Assembly: GCA_950295325.1 (NCBI GenBank)
Contig: OX485806.1
Span: 37,512,001-37,572,000 of the forward strand
DNA length: 60,000 nt
Direction: 5' to 3'
Source of the DNA: Polytrichum commune
Lineage: Eukaryota > Streptophyta > Polytrichopsida > Polytrichales > Polytrichaceae
Shown here piece after piece: positions 34,549 through 46,624 of the stretch (positions are counted from its first letter, which is position 1; every line of letters begins with the position of its first letter). The notes below the pieces were generated by a model. It was not told the DNA's origin. It saw nothing but the letters and a program-made list of their open reading frames with translations, and ran no database searches. A program made the position numbers and the translations under genes.

Positions 34549-35510
34549 CCTTGAAAATAATCACATGGAATACATGATGCATAAGCTCTAGCCTACCAGG
34601 CATCCAAGAACTTACACAAACCTTACCCACAACCCCCCACATCATACTCATACAAGAAACTAAACTACAAAAACTAAAATCCACAACATACATAGACAGA
34701 AAACTACAAAACTATAAAATCATATATAACAACTCTAACAACCTAACCACCAACCAAAATCGATTCGCCGGACCCACTATGACACGAGGAGGCATACTCG
34801 CAATGATACCTAAAACCATATATACAAATGAAAACATCACCAAAATACCCACCCCTAGCCCAATATCACACTACTTACAAGCCATCCTTATCAACAACAA
34901 ACCTATCACACCAATACTCCTCATTAATATGTATATGCCATCACACCCTCAGAACGTACACCTCATACAAGACATAAAAAATGAACTTCTAAGAATCACC
35001 CACAATCACCAAAACCACTACATCATCCTAGCGGGAGACTTCAACCGGGACATATTACTCAAAGAAAGATCCTCCAACGGTATAAACTCCCCTCCTAACC
35101 AAGATGACTACGAATGGGCCCACTTTACAAGCACCCTGGGACTTTACCCGATAAACAACCTAGAACAATTCACAAGACAAGGAGGTCACAACTACACATC
35201 AACTAGCCACATAGATGGTTTTTATTCAAACAAAAACACCTTACAAAGTTACATAATAACAAACCTCAACCAAAATTCCGATCACTACCCAGTACAACTC
35301 CAACTACCCACTAATAGCATAGTTCTTAAAGAGACCAAAACGACCCCCACCAACCCCCGCATCATATATCCCATACCTCCCACAAACCTCCAAAACCTCC
35401 AAACCACATTTTTAGAAGAACAAAACCTAGAGATAACAAACCTCACTAAAACTCTACAACAAGAACGACTCACACAAACACAATGGCAAGACGCCCAAAA
35501 TGACTTCTAA
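34549..35510 (+). other. APE-type endonuclease domain of ORF2
   Basis: Motifs in order: LKIITWNT (34552-34574), LIQETK (34648-34665), GGIL, ILLINMYMP, LAGDFNRD (near 35031) and NSDHYPVQL (near 35275). These are the Asn, Glu, Asp-x-Asn and Ser-Asp-His motifs of AP-endonuclease-like LINE nucleases that nick the target DNA. All key residues are kept. A TGA stop directly follows WNT, so the domain is cut off from the upstream module. Confidence 0.75.
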
Positions 35511-36199
35511 AACATCATAAACTCCCTAAGTCAATGCATAGAAAAAACGTGCATGACAACACCCACACCACCACTTACCACTAGAGCCAAAATACAAGGA
35601 GGATTCCTACCTAGAAAACAACAAAAATTATGGAAACACCATCTCAAAATATACCACGGAACTCGAAAGGCTATTCGGGCCGCATGCCAACATCCACATA
35701 CCAACCTCCAAAACCACCCCGACATACAATCCCTAACACTAATTAACAATCTAACTGTTCACCCACTCCCTACGAACCCCCCAGAGCAAGCACTATGGAT
35801 AGTAGAAATAGCCAACATAGGACGAAAAGCAAAAATCGAAGCACACAAAATCATAGTCAAACAAACCACAACCAACTGCAAAAATGCCATCACAAAATAC
35901 CGAGCATTGCTCAACATCAAACCCAAAACAATACACAAAAAAATATTCTACCCAACCATCGAAAGTTCCCTAGACAGCATACAAAATGCCCAAGGAGACA
36001 TCCTAACCAAACCCCAAGATATAGCAAATGAAATATACTACACACAACAAACATCTTTCCAAAAACAAGCACCACTATGTAGCGACCCTATAGACCACCC
36101 AAACACATGCCAATGCGCAATTCGCAAATACCCTTGGCACACACATAATGGAATAATACTTGAAAAAAGAGGCCACCATACTACATCCATAAGCACCCA

Positions 36200-37234
36200 A
36201 TTTACCCGAGCAATATACGACACTTGCGTCAAGAAATTAACAAAAGGTAAAGCTCCCGGCCCCGATAACATACCCAATGATATCCTTAAAGCACTACCAC
36301 CAAAATGCCAAGACTTAATCTTTCTATTTTTCCAACATTGCTACAAACATAGGGAAATCCCAACCCAATAGAAACATAGTAAAACCATCCTACTCCACAA
36401 GAAAGACGACCCTATTCACCTCGCCAATTATCGACCGATAGCACTAGCTAATACCATATATAAACTATATATTAGTATCCTAACGGCCCTACTCACAAGA
36501 TACGGGGAAAAACACAAAATAATACACTTCAGTCAAGAGGGTTTCCGGCCACAACGAAACACCTCAAGACAACTACAAATGATAATTGCAGCCCTGGAAG
36601 ACGCCAAACTCACCAATAAAGACATTTGTCTTACCTACATTGACTTTCGTAACGCTTTTGGGTCCATTGACCACGCAAGATTACTAGCTCTAATGGAAGA
36701 CATGGGTTACCCCTCAGACGCAGTTGAATTAGTCGGAAACATATACACACACTCAACAACCTCATTCACAGGTAATCAATTTGGTACCACACCCCCAGTA
36801 ACAATTAGTCGAGGCACCATCCAAGGGGATACACTTATCCCCTACCTCTTCATCATTTTCCTAGAACCACTACTAAGATGGCTAGAAAAAGATGACATGG
36901 GGTACCACTTCAGTACATCCACCTCCACTGCATCACTACAGCCTACACGAATGACCTAGCAATCATATCCGACAACATAAACCACATACAACCACAAATA
37001 CTCAAGTTACAAAAATTTGCCGAATGGTCCCACATGGACCTAAACCTCTCCAAATGCGCCATTACCGGGTGCCCCAACCAATCGAAACTTAAACCCAACA
37101 CATTCAAAGCCTACATACAATCCCAAAACATTACCTACAAAACAAAAACCTTTCCCACCCTCACACAAAATGAACCATACGCATACCTAGGTATCCAACT
37201 AATACCATCTCTAAAATGGAACATCCAAAAATAA
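36200..37234 (+). other. Reverse transcriptase domain of ORF2 (active site mutated)
   Basis: Visible blocks: GKAPGPDNIPNDIL, NYRPIALANTIYKL, SQEGFRPQRNT, YIDFRNAFGSID (first catalytic Asp at 36642), SRGTIQGDTL, YTNDLAII (36944-36955), LNLSKCAITG and YLGIQL. These are the LINE RT motifs in normal order. The universal YxDD box reads YTND, so one metal-binding Asp is lost. A TAG at 36369, a frameshift just before YTND and a TAA at 37232 also disable it. Confidence 0.8.
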
Positions 37235-39399
37235 ACTACACTCCAAAGGGCCAAACAACAATGCAAATTGCTAACCCTCTCTCCAGCTAGTCTTAAACAA
37301 AAAATCAACATCCTTAATACGGTCATAAAACCCCGCATAGCCTATGCATACTACACAGTCCCCTTCTCCAAACCCGACATCATAAAGCTAGACAAAGTCA
37401 TAGGAAGACTAACCAAAGAAATATGTAATATACCTAAAAGCACGGCCAACATACTAACACACCTCCCACACGAAAACTTCGGCATAAACGTAACCTCCCT
37501 CCTACCGGACTACATACATTGCATCGGTCAACAACTCATCCAAGCCTTAAACGACCCCGGACAACTAGGCCTCATCTACCAAGGTCTAACTAAATATATC
37601 GTAGCCAAATACGGAGGATCATTGCACCTCCCCAAACTAAAACAACAAGCATGCATTAGATCCCCCATAGCAAGAACTCTCTTCCTCCTGAAAAGAGAAT
37701 ATGAGATCCACGTCACCACAACAAATCGCGCATTCCCCCTCAGAAAAACCCCACTAGAACAAATGTGGATATCACAACAAACATACACCAACCTCACCGA
37801 CACCTCCAAAATAAAATCACATAAATACCTCGACAAACTCTACACACACGGAATAACAACAATAAAGCAAATTCAAAACAAAGAAAACACGGCCATCCTA
37901 ACCCCCGAAGAATTTCGGGCCACCTATAACCACATCACCAAAACCATCAAAGAGGCACTCCAACATGCTTCCACAATATTCCCACCGACACCAACATCCA
38001 CACAACACTTAAACCACACCCACCTACCACACCCACCTACCACAACAAACACCCACAAACATAACACCCCCCATATCCCCCCCCCCCTCCCCCAACCCAC
38101 CCTCGGACGGGCAATCCACGCCATAATCAAAGACAAAACCTCCACAAGAAAAGACAAATGGGGAGCACAAGCCATCACAAAACAATACCTATGTCAATGG
38201 CTAAACCCACAAGGACCCACACTACAATGGCGAAAGGAGACGGACCTCCTACACCCCGATAACATCCTACTAGACCATAACTTACTACGCATTACACAAT
38301 TTCATAACAAAACAACGGAACAACTAGCCATTCAAAAATACGCCACCCACACCACTCACACACAAACAAAAGACAAAAAATACATACGCCCCCCCCCCCC
38401 CCCCCCTCAATATCACCAACCTACACACCAACATACAAGAATGCAACCCGGACAAAGACATCCTTAGTAATAAACCCACCATACAAATACACAACCTTGA
38501 ATCCAACATATATGACCAAAATGGGAAATACATAGCCACAATCACCACGGAACAATTACATTGGCTATGGAACCAATTTAACCATAACAACCAACCACAC
38601 ATAACCAACTTCCTACAACCGCCCCCACAAGACTTTGAGACTGAGATAATATGGCTCATGCAAAGATACATATCCATACTACCTAAGAAAAAGCCAAAAA
38701 CCATCCAACCCCAAAACCAACACCATACACTACACCCGGATATAACTAAACTCCTCATAGAAACATTTAACATTACACACTCCTACTACTCATCCCCACT
38801 CACATGTCCTACACAACTCACACAATACAACTCACCACACACCCGAGACATAATATTTGGCTCACTAGGACATACCCACTCCTCTAAATGGAATGGCATA
38901 GGCCTAGCATTCCCCACTGACCATAACACAACCGTCGAAGCCATACACTGGGCTAGAATGGCAGCCAAAGAAGACACAAATACCATTACCATACTAATAA
39001 TCAATCACACCGATTGGACACCACAAAAAATACCACTCAACAACCACCCAGACATACACACAATAGTAACCATCCCACCACATAGCATCCAATATAACCC
39101 CACACCAGAATGGCCCAAATATTACCAATACATTGAACCATCACTTACGTCCATCATCTGCATACATAACCAAACAACAATAACACCAAACCCAAGGTCC
39201 GCACAAGAACTACAAAACATACTAAAAAGATTAACCAACACACATATAGAAACACACCACATACAACCCACCCATGCACACTATAACGTTAAATTCTCCA
39301 ACAAATGGCAAAACACCCCCCACGTAATAATCCCCCCTCCCCCAACACCACCACCACACCCCTACCCCTCACATATCACCACATCCACCCCCTTAAATA

Positions 39400-39815
39400 T
39401 GACCCGCAAGCGTGCATATACACAGATGGATCATTCATCCCACCATCCAAAAACTCCGAGGGACAAATAGTGGGCAACACCGCAGGCTCGGGAGTATATA
39501 GCCCCAACAACAACACCCAAATATCCGAAAGATTACCCGGATACCAAAACATCTTAAGAGCCGAACTAAATGCAATTCTCATAGCCATCAAAACCATACA
39601 AATCACCCAAAGAGACACCCATATATTTACAGACAGCCTCAATAGCATATACTTAATTAATAACCATATACAACACCCAACATCCCAACACCACCACCCG
39701 GACAAACTTCTTATCGCAGCCATTGTCAACCAAATATATTGGACCCCACACATGGTCCACATACATAAGGTACGAGCGCACACATGCATTAGTGGCAATG
39801 AAATGGCAGATACAC
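39400..39815 (+). other. RNase H domain of ORF2
   Basis: The motifs CIYTDGSF (Asp), LRAELNAIL (Glu), HIFTDSLNS (Asp) and KVRAHTCISGNEMADTLAN (His and Asp) form a complete catalytic set. RNase H in LINEs removes template RNA. It lies in the frame of the final 512-codon open stretch and is separated from the RT connector by a poly-C frameshift near 39335. Confidence 0.8.
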
Positions 39816-40180
39816 TAGCAAATATGGGAACACTTAATGACAAACCCGACACCACACCACGGATACACATAGCCTGCACAACCCCATATTGGTTAGCAAG
39901 TTGCCCAACTGGCACACACGACGGAGCAATCCGAAACCTTCGCACATTTATAACTAAAGAGCACGAAAACCGAGAATGCGCATTAGCCATCCAAAAATAC
40001 CCTTACGTCGACAAATGGATATCAAATAAACAAATCAACCAAAAACTTTCCAACCACTTTTGGAAAAGCAAACAGGTCCCCGACACACAAATTACCCAAA
40101 CTCTAAAATTTAGATATGCACAATATATGGGCAACCATAGAAAACATATATTCTGGCCCCTCCAATTCCAGAACCCTAAC

Positions 40181-40237
40181 TGCACATTATGCCAAAGAAA
40201 TGACAGAGACACATGGCCCCGCCTACTATCCACATGC
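40181..40237 (+). other. CCHC-like finger before the second endonuclease (His replaced)
   Basis: NCTLCQRNDRDTWPRLLSTC fits C-x2-C-x9-H-x4-C with Arg where His is expected (CGC, one transition from CAC). A CCHC finger directly ahead of the restriction-like endonuclease is the arrangement in R2- and Dualen-type elements. Confidence 0.55.
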
Positions 40238-40429
40238 GAACACCCGTACTTAAAAGGACTAAGAATTGCAAGACACAACAAGGCAGTCCACCTGATCACC
40301 CAAACACTACAAGCCAACAACAACACAAGGTTTTTTACATTGGTCAATGCGGGTAACCACAACAATCAACCGCAAGATCACACAGTACCAGACTGGCTCT
40401 TAGCATGCACATGCTCACAAACGAAATGC

Positions 40430-40760
40430 CAATGCCCAGCCCAGCTAAAACCCGACATACCATGCATTATAGGAGCCCAAAACCAATCACCCACCCCCAT
40501 CCTACCCTCTCCCAACCACACAATCCAATTTATTGAGTTCACATACTGCCATGACAGATTCCCGGACGAAGCCCTCATCCACAAGCACACCAAATACGAT
40601 CCACTAATCAACAACATACAAAACATCGGCTGGAAAGTCAACCCCCTAATTACCATCACAGCCGGAGTAAGAGGAGCTATACACGAACATTCCATAGAAA
40701 AACTAACCAAACTTAAAATCCCAAAGCACAACATTAAATCCCTCATGAAGAAAATACACG
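40430..40760 (+). other. Restriction-like endonuclease (RLE) domain of ORF2
   Basis: CQCPAQLKPDIPCIIGA (KPD at 40448) is followed after about 25 residues by IQFIEFTYCHD (Glu at 40535). Then come HKHTKYDPLINNIQNIGWKV and ITITAGVRGAIHEHSIEKL. KPD, then D/E in a VxDVT-like strand, a downstream K-x2-KY, and a glycine-rich G-x-RG segment is the pattern of the RLE of R2-clade elements, a PD-(D/E)XK nuclease. The order finger-then-RLE at the extreme C-terminus agrees. Assignment is by motif and order, without a profile search. Confidence 0.65.
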
Positions 40761-40843
40761 AAAACGCCATTAAATACCTCACATACCTAGTTCTAAACAA
40801 AAGAAAACTTGATAACAAACAAACCCCGGTCCCCCCACCCTAA

Positions 40844-41000
40844 CTAAAACTAACTAATATAATATGGAAACAAGAGCCCACCTCCCAAAGGAGGCATAAC
40901 GCCCTATATTACATCACGGGACACCGTGATCAATACAGGGTTAACGGGCTCGCATTCATGCCGGTATATAATACTGGCGTTATTTTTTCTTTTTCTTTTT
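40844..41000 (+). other. LINE 3' UTR and tail
   Basis: About 150 bases after the last stop include a short hairpin CACGGGACACCGTG. They run into TTATTTTTTCTTTTTCTTTT near 40980-41005, taken as the element end. There is no poly(A) tail on the plus strand. Confidence 0.4.
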
Positions 41001-41139
41001 CTTTTCTTGTACACGTATTGAAGTTGCCGCCGAGTCATGATCGGTTTCAAAAATGGCACTTCACTATTATGACGGCGGTCTAGTGCACGGGTAGAGGGTG
41101 GTTTAACCGGTTTGGGTATTTCTACCTTACATACAACAA

Positions 41140-41335
41140 AATGCTGCACTAAATACGATGTTGAGTGTCATATGAAAACTTTTCGGATGACTTTTCGCCA
41201 GTTTGTAGAAGCAAGATGATGATTATCAAGGGGAGCTTAAATTACATGGACTTCATTTACTTGGATGGCAAGCCCTCCCAGCCATGATTATCACTGCAGG
41301 GATTAGAGGGACCGTTCATCATGCATCCGTTTAAC
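41140..41335 (+). pseudogene. Second relic of an RLE domain
   Basis: In one frame this encodes GLHLLGWQALPAMIITAGIR followed by GTVHHASV and TAA. It aligns with INNIQNIGWKVNPLITITAG and VRGAIHEHSI of the ORF2 C-terminus. Upstream, in another frame, ECHMKTF may correspond to YCHDRF. The piece lies about 150 bases beyond the end of the large LINE and is too diverged to be part of it, so it represents an older related insertion. Confidence 0.5.
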
Positions 41336-44189
41336 AACATAAAAGAGAGAGCAGGTCGAAATGAGCCCCCCACCCCCACTTTCAAGCTAGGGAATGTCTT
41401 TCAAAGTTTTTTAAGGGTTGTCTTGAATAGATGAAATATGAATTTCCATGAATGAAATCTACCTCACTTGTTGGAATGATGGGATAGAAATTAATCTCAT
41501 AAGGCAACGATTTGAAGTTCTCTCTAAGTTCTATACATTAAATTGGCCTTCATTGGTCATCTTGCAAAATATTATCTCAACCAACTTTTGATTATTCTCT
41601 TGGATGTTTGTACAAGTATGTTGTAATATTTTCTGAAATAGTCTTAATGAGTAGTAGGATGGGTTATTTTTTAAACAAGTTGGATACCATCCTTTGTTAA
41701 TTGTAATCTTATAATAATTGTTACTTAATCACTATATTCGTTAATTTGGGACTTTTTTGGCATTTTGAGACAGTTACAAATATAAGAATATGGATAAAAT
41801 CACATAGATATTGGAGAATGTTGTAAGATGCAAATACTTTGAAGCGGGTGTTCGTATCAAGAACCCAATTAAGAACTCATATCAAAATGGTTTGGGTAGG
41901 ACGACCCAAACATTAGACCATGTTGTTGTGGTCCATATATTAATTTGAGACAAGAGAAAGTCTCAAATTAACGAATATAGTGATCTTATGAAAAATAAAT
42001 ACCACCCTATGCTATATTCCATCCATTTTTGAAAAATATTGGAAGTGTGCCCCATGTGCCCCTACCGGTGGGAAGTGTCCAGTGACCCCTCCACTAGTAA
42101 GTGTGGGCATGCTATTAGAGAAAGACTTGGGGTTTTGAACCCACGTTAATTCCACCTTGACTAGGAAATTAGTGTCGCCCACACTAATTATTTCCACACT
42201 TATTTTCTACTCACACTAGTAGGAGTATTTAGTGTAGTTGCTAGATTGCCAAGTTTTGGGTTTGCTTGTAAGTTGTCAATTGTGGGAAAACATCTACATT
42301 GATTATCCCAATTGGTGTTACTATTTGGAGGTACGCAATGCTTATAACTATTTATTGAGAATGTAATAGGTTGCTAAGCAAAGTCAATTATGTTCTATAA
42401 TGCCTGAACAACCTATTGAACTTTCGTTAGTGAAAGTTGGATTCTTGAGTAAGATGTTATTGCACTATGAAACTCCAAATTGTAAAATGCACTTAGGGTC
42501 CAGCCGTACATCCTAGATAAGGCTCCAATTAGAATAAGCAACCACTCAAATTAGTTATATTGTGCCCATACTACCCGGTTAAGAGAATTAGCTAACATAT
42601 GAGGTAGCTAACCTATATGACAGCTAATCTATCTTGTGGCCACACCACCTAGTTAAATTCAATATTTAAATAAAAGCTATCAAAGTAGAAGTTAGCTAAC
42701 TTTTGGGACTTTGCTTTTGTGAAGAAATCTTAACTCTACCATAACCCTAATGCTAACCAACTATTTCAAATGAGTAGCCCAAGTTATCATTTGCCTGCCT
42801 TTCATTTTCCCATATGAGGTGGACCACATTTACATCATCCTAAATTAGCATATATGTTTAAGTAATCAATTATTATGTTAATGATATAATATCGATAAAT
42901 TTGTATTTAAATGTCCAAATTTAGACAATGAATATTATTATATTATGTTATATTAACAATGATGAAACACAAATGATATGGATCACAAAATGTTAATATA
43001 TCATATTTAGTGTCATGTTCAAAACTTGGACAAGTTGAGCAAAACTTTTGTCGGTCAACCTTAACTCTTCTCTTACATTGGTCAATGTTTGGTTAGTGGT
43101 AACTAGGATGTGCAACCATGCAAACGGAGAGTTAGCATATGAAATAGTTGATTTCAATAACTCATATTGACATATTTAAATAACCCTAGAAGGATATGTT
43201 TGTAAATTATGGCTACAAGGAATTGGTATGTAGAGCCCTCTCAACAACAACTTCCTCCTGCCTACAACCATCCATTCAATCAATATCAAAATGTCCAGAA
43301 AAAAGGGGGAGGGGTTGTTGGTCCCATCTCTTAATCTACATTGATTATCCAATTTAGTGAGGGTGGGCTAATATTGCATGTGGGACATTAGTGAAGGTGA
43401 TACTAAATTTCTCTATGCTATGAAATTAGTGCCACCAAAAGATCTAGGATTTCAGGAGCCTGAGAGAAAGTCATCGTGTTGGAAAACCCTCAATGCAAAC
43501 TCTCTTCATTTTCTTAGTATTAGGAGATGCAATAGGAGTGAATAATGCCGACTAAGAAGAAGAAAAAGAAACATACTCTTCAAGCTCATCAAAATAAAAT
43601 TCTGCACTCTACGAACACCTTAGAGCATGCACTTATTATCTTGAGATGTATGATAAATGAGTATGTATTCACTCAATAAATTTTCTAACCCTCACTAATT
43701 TGAGATTTGGCAAAATAGTGCATGTTTTGGGAATCAGTACCACACACACTAAATGACATAATTAACTTAGATAAAAGTTCAAAAATTATCTTTCCATTGC
43801 CTTAAGGTAAGCCTGCCAACCATAGTAAATCACCTTTTTAGTTTAGAATGTTTTCATACTAAAATTGAATTTAATCCCATGCTACATCAACTTTCTCACA
43901 TGTTCCAACAAGTCATTGTGTGACATGTAGGACCCTCAATGAAGAAATTCATTGTTTCTTTTTTGCTGAAATTGATATTTGTCACTTGATAATCTGATGA
44001 AAATTGCTCGGGGGGTGCACCTTTCATTAAAACCTAGAATCACGTGCGTTCACTGCATACTCTAAAAACCCCCTATAAACAAGTTATTTTTTGTGAAATG
44101 AAGTAATACACATACAATTGCAACAACAAATATACAAGTGACAATATGTATACACAAAAAAACATCCATTCATATATAGTAATTAACAT
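41336..44189. other. Intergenic, no gene recognised
   Basis: AT-rich DNA with only short frames. Contains the MITE at 41728-41984. A GGGTTCAAAACCCC word on the minus strand at about 42130 resembles a pol III B box, but no A box was found. Confidence 0.45.
41728..41984. mobile_element. 257-bp MITE with ATCACTATATTCG ends, TSD CTTA
   Basis: The left ATCACTATATTCGTTAATTT and the right, read on the minus strand, ATCACTATATTCGTTAATTT pair over more than 20 bases. CTTA flanks both sides (41724-41727, 41985-41988). The ends are almost the same as those of the 9.8-kb element at 44194-54027, which it presumably shares a transposase with. Confidence 0.75.
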
Positions 44190-45109
44190 AAGTAACACTA
44201 TATTCGTTAATCGGAGACTTTGGAAAGTCTCAAAATCAAATTCACCCATAGTTTGGGATGCCAATATTGTGAGCATACATTATAATGGGAACATTGGGAA
44301 CATTGGGAAAATGATAGTTCATAAGTTTGTACGCAAAGAATATTCACATTACTAAATATAGTAAATTTAAATATCGTGATCAAAACATGAACTTCACATG
44401 GAAAATAACAATCAAATCTCCCAAAAAATGGTTTTATGTCATTATAGAGTCTAGGATGCGCATCCCATATGGAAAGGTCTTATTGAATTAGATGGCATAT
44501 CCCAAACTTATTTAAAATAAGTTTGAATGTAGCCGCAATACAACCAAGTCTATACAATGCCCCTATTTTCACACTAATTCCAACCTATGTTATGTCCACC
44601 GAAAGATGTATCCACAAACACACCCACCACGATTGTCCCGTCAATATTGTCAGCCGATCGGGAAGAGAGTTCACATTCATTATTTAAAGACGATGCATAT
44701 GTCGACAACACAAAGGCACTATCTACTACATCCACTACCATCACACCTAAAAAACAACCATGGAATGGACAACCGCATAACCGATGCTATGCAAATAAGA
44801 GTGGACACACTATATGTGAGTATATATGACCTGAAATACATACATTTTCCAACTAAAGAGACAATAATGACTAGCAAACCAAAGACACGCTCGCATTGTG
44901 GACATTAAAAAGTAGGTGTTGGGATACCATTGGAGAACCTCATAAATAAACACGAACATGTGTTCCAAAACAATCCATGGTCAGGTGCAAATAATCCTTA
45001 TTTTTCCATTCCAATAAACATGGGCATCACATGGTGTTATTTATTATCTTTAGAAGGCGTTGAAATGATTTGTTAAGTAACCATGGACATGGTTCTACAT
45101 CAATACAAG

Positions 45110-46160
45110 ACATGATTTTCACATATGTTCACGAACGCGCGGTCGTAAAGCACATCCCATTTCATGATCAAATGTGCATGGGACAAACAACACATGATGT
45201 TAAAGATCACACGATACATATATTCACATTGGTGTCAAAGAACATTATACATGCATATGAAAAAAACTGAATGATATGAATTTAAAAAATATTAGTCGCA
45301 TACACAGTCGACACGATGTATGTCGTCGATTATAGGCCCAAAATACAAAAAATACGACTTGGGATATACGAATGGGCGTTCGTATACCTCCCTATACATA
45401 TTCCAGGAGGGTATCTTTATGAACGGCCGCGCGTATGTCACATGTTGTATTTTTTATGTCAAATAAAATTTAGATTGTAATAATTGTGGTATTTTACGGA
45501 TGTACTTTCGCAAAACGTATGCCATCATACGGGTATTTGGGGCAATTGGATTGGTATACTCCATACGAATGGCCGTTCGTAAAGCTTTGGTAGGTATCTT
45601 TATGAATGCCCATTCGTATATCATCATGACAAACTTGTATCATATATCATCATCATATTTTGGTCGATGCATAGATGTGTCTATGTATGGATGTTGTTTG
45701 GATACATAGACCATATTCACAGGTGGTATTTACAAACGACCGTTCATAAGACTTTGGGTCATATCTTTACGAACGTGCGTTCGTATATCACCATGACATA
45801 ATGTTTGGGTCTATGCATAGATGTATGTCCATCTATGGATGTTCCTAGACACATAGACCATACTCATAGGTGGTATTTACGAACGCACGTTCGTATATCA
45901 CTATGATATATTGTTTGGGTCTATGCATAGATGTATGTCTATCTATGGATATTGCTAGATACATAGACCATACTCACAGGTGATATTTACGAACGCACGT
46001 TCGTAAACTCTTAGCCATCACATGTGATTGAATCATTAATGCGTTCATTTGTGATTTATGAACGCGCGTTTGTAAACTCTCAATCACCATATATGTTTCA
46101 ACCAATACTACAAATGCGTTGATTTGTGATTTACGAACGTGCGTTTGTAAACTCTCAACT
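45110..46160. repeat. Scattered 22-bp palindromes, diverged
   Basis: Degenerate copies of the TTACGAACGNNCGTTCGTAA palindrome occur near 45128, 45380, 45570, 45735, 45768, 45877, 45990, 46060 and 46132. They are spaced by roughly 100 bases within a longer unit carrying ATAGATGTATGTCTATCTAT. This looks like an older, decayed extension of the dense array. Confidence 0.6.
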
Positions 46161-46214
46161 ATCATCTATGTTTGAACCAATACTACAAATGCATTGATTT
46201 GTGATTTGTGATTT

Positions 46215-46620
46215 ATATTTGTACCATAGGTTGGTTGAAGCTTAGAAACATTGGATCTGGATTCGGTTTGCGAAAACCACCTTTGACAAAAAACGTTAGC
46301 TAGTCATAAGGACCCGAAAACTCCACTATAGGTTGTAGAAGGTTACAAATGCCAGCTCTAAGCTTATATTATGGAAACAACATCTAAAAGTTGGCCATTC
46401 AGACCAAAAACGTGAGCTCGTAGGTAGTGTCCAAGACATATTTTTTAGCCTTAAACGGAAGTTTAAGGCGATCATACGTCAAAGGAGTTTTCTAAAGATG
46501 CACTAGGTTGGGAGGTGTTTTTGCAAGGCTTGGAAATAACTAGCAACAAAAGAGTTAATGTAGCAAGGAAGGACTGCAAACACCCATTAACAATGGACTT
46601 TCATATATATGTACTATGCA
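46215..46620. repeat. Left unique arm of the inverted repeat
   Basis: Runs from ACCATAGGTTGGTTGAAGCT to CCATTAACAATGGACTTTCA and matches 51470-51860 in reverse complement with few differences. It directly abuts the left palindrome array. Confidence 0.85.
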
Positions 46621-46624
46621 ACAT

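Larger units (their letters stand above)
30837..40843 (+). pseudogene. LINE ORF2 polyprotein: 2A - APE - RT - RNase H - restriction-like endonuclease (broken)
   Basis: ORF2 begins at or near the ATG at 30837, 126 bases after ORF1, and ends at 40843. Domain order: 2A-bearing module A (to 31510 and, past the LTR insertion, on to about 33590), 2A-bearing module B (33590-34500), APE endonuclease (34549-35300), RT (36200-37230), connector, RNase H (39400-39815), CCHC-like finger (40181-40237) and restriction-like endonuclease (40430-40760). In-frame stops lie at 34575 (TGA), 35508 (TAA), 36369 (TAG) and 37232 (TAA). Frameshifts occur near 36900-36945, at the C run 38391-38406 and at the C run near 39331-39340. 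Possession of both APE and restriction-like endonucleases plus RNase H matches the Dualen/RandI clade known from Chlamydomonas. Plant LINEs usually described (L1, RTE) have only APE. Confidence 0.75.
26085..41000 (+). mobile_element. Giant Dualen/RandI-like LINE, dead copy, with nested LTR element
   Basis: A single non-LTR retrotransposon occupies this stretch on the plus strand: a C- and A-rich leader of about 2.5 kb, ORF1 with RRM-like folds, and a very long ORF2. ORF2 carries 2A-like motifs, APE endonuclease, RT, RNase H, a CCHC-like finger and a restriction-like endonuclease. Minus the nested element at 31511-33344 it is about 13 kb. The coding strand is strikingly poor in T and G throughout, which marks the extent of the element against the host DNA. 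The ends are approximate: the 5' limit is taken from the composition change and the 3' limit from a T/CT-rich tail near 40980-41005. I could not identify a target-site duplication. Four in-frame stops and at least three frameshifts show that it is inactive. Confidence 0.75.

Noticed and set aside
42100-42160. SINE B box on the minus strand
   Set aside because: GGGTTCAAAACCCC alone, with no A box at the proper distance, is not enough.
44194-44240. CACTA (En/Spm) superfamily assignment from the CACTATATTCG termini
   Set aside because: Both elements with these ends show AA or AT bases inside the TIR before CACTA and four-base duplications, not the three-base duplications of CACTA elements.
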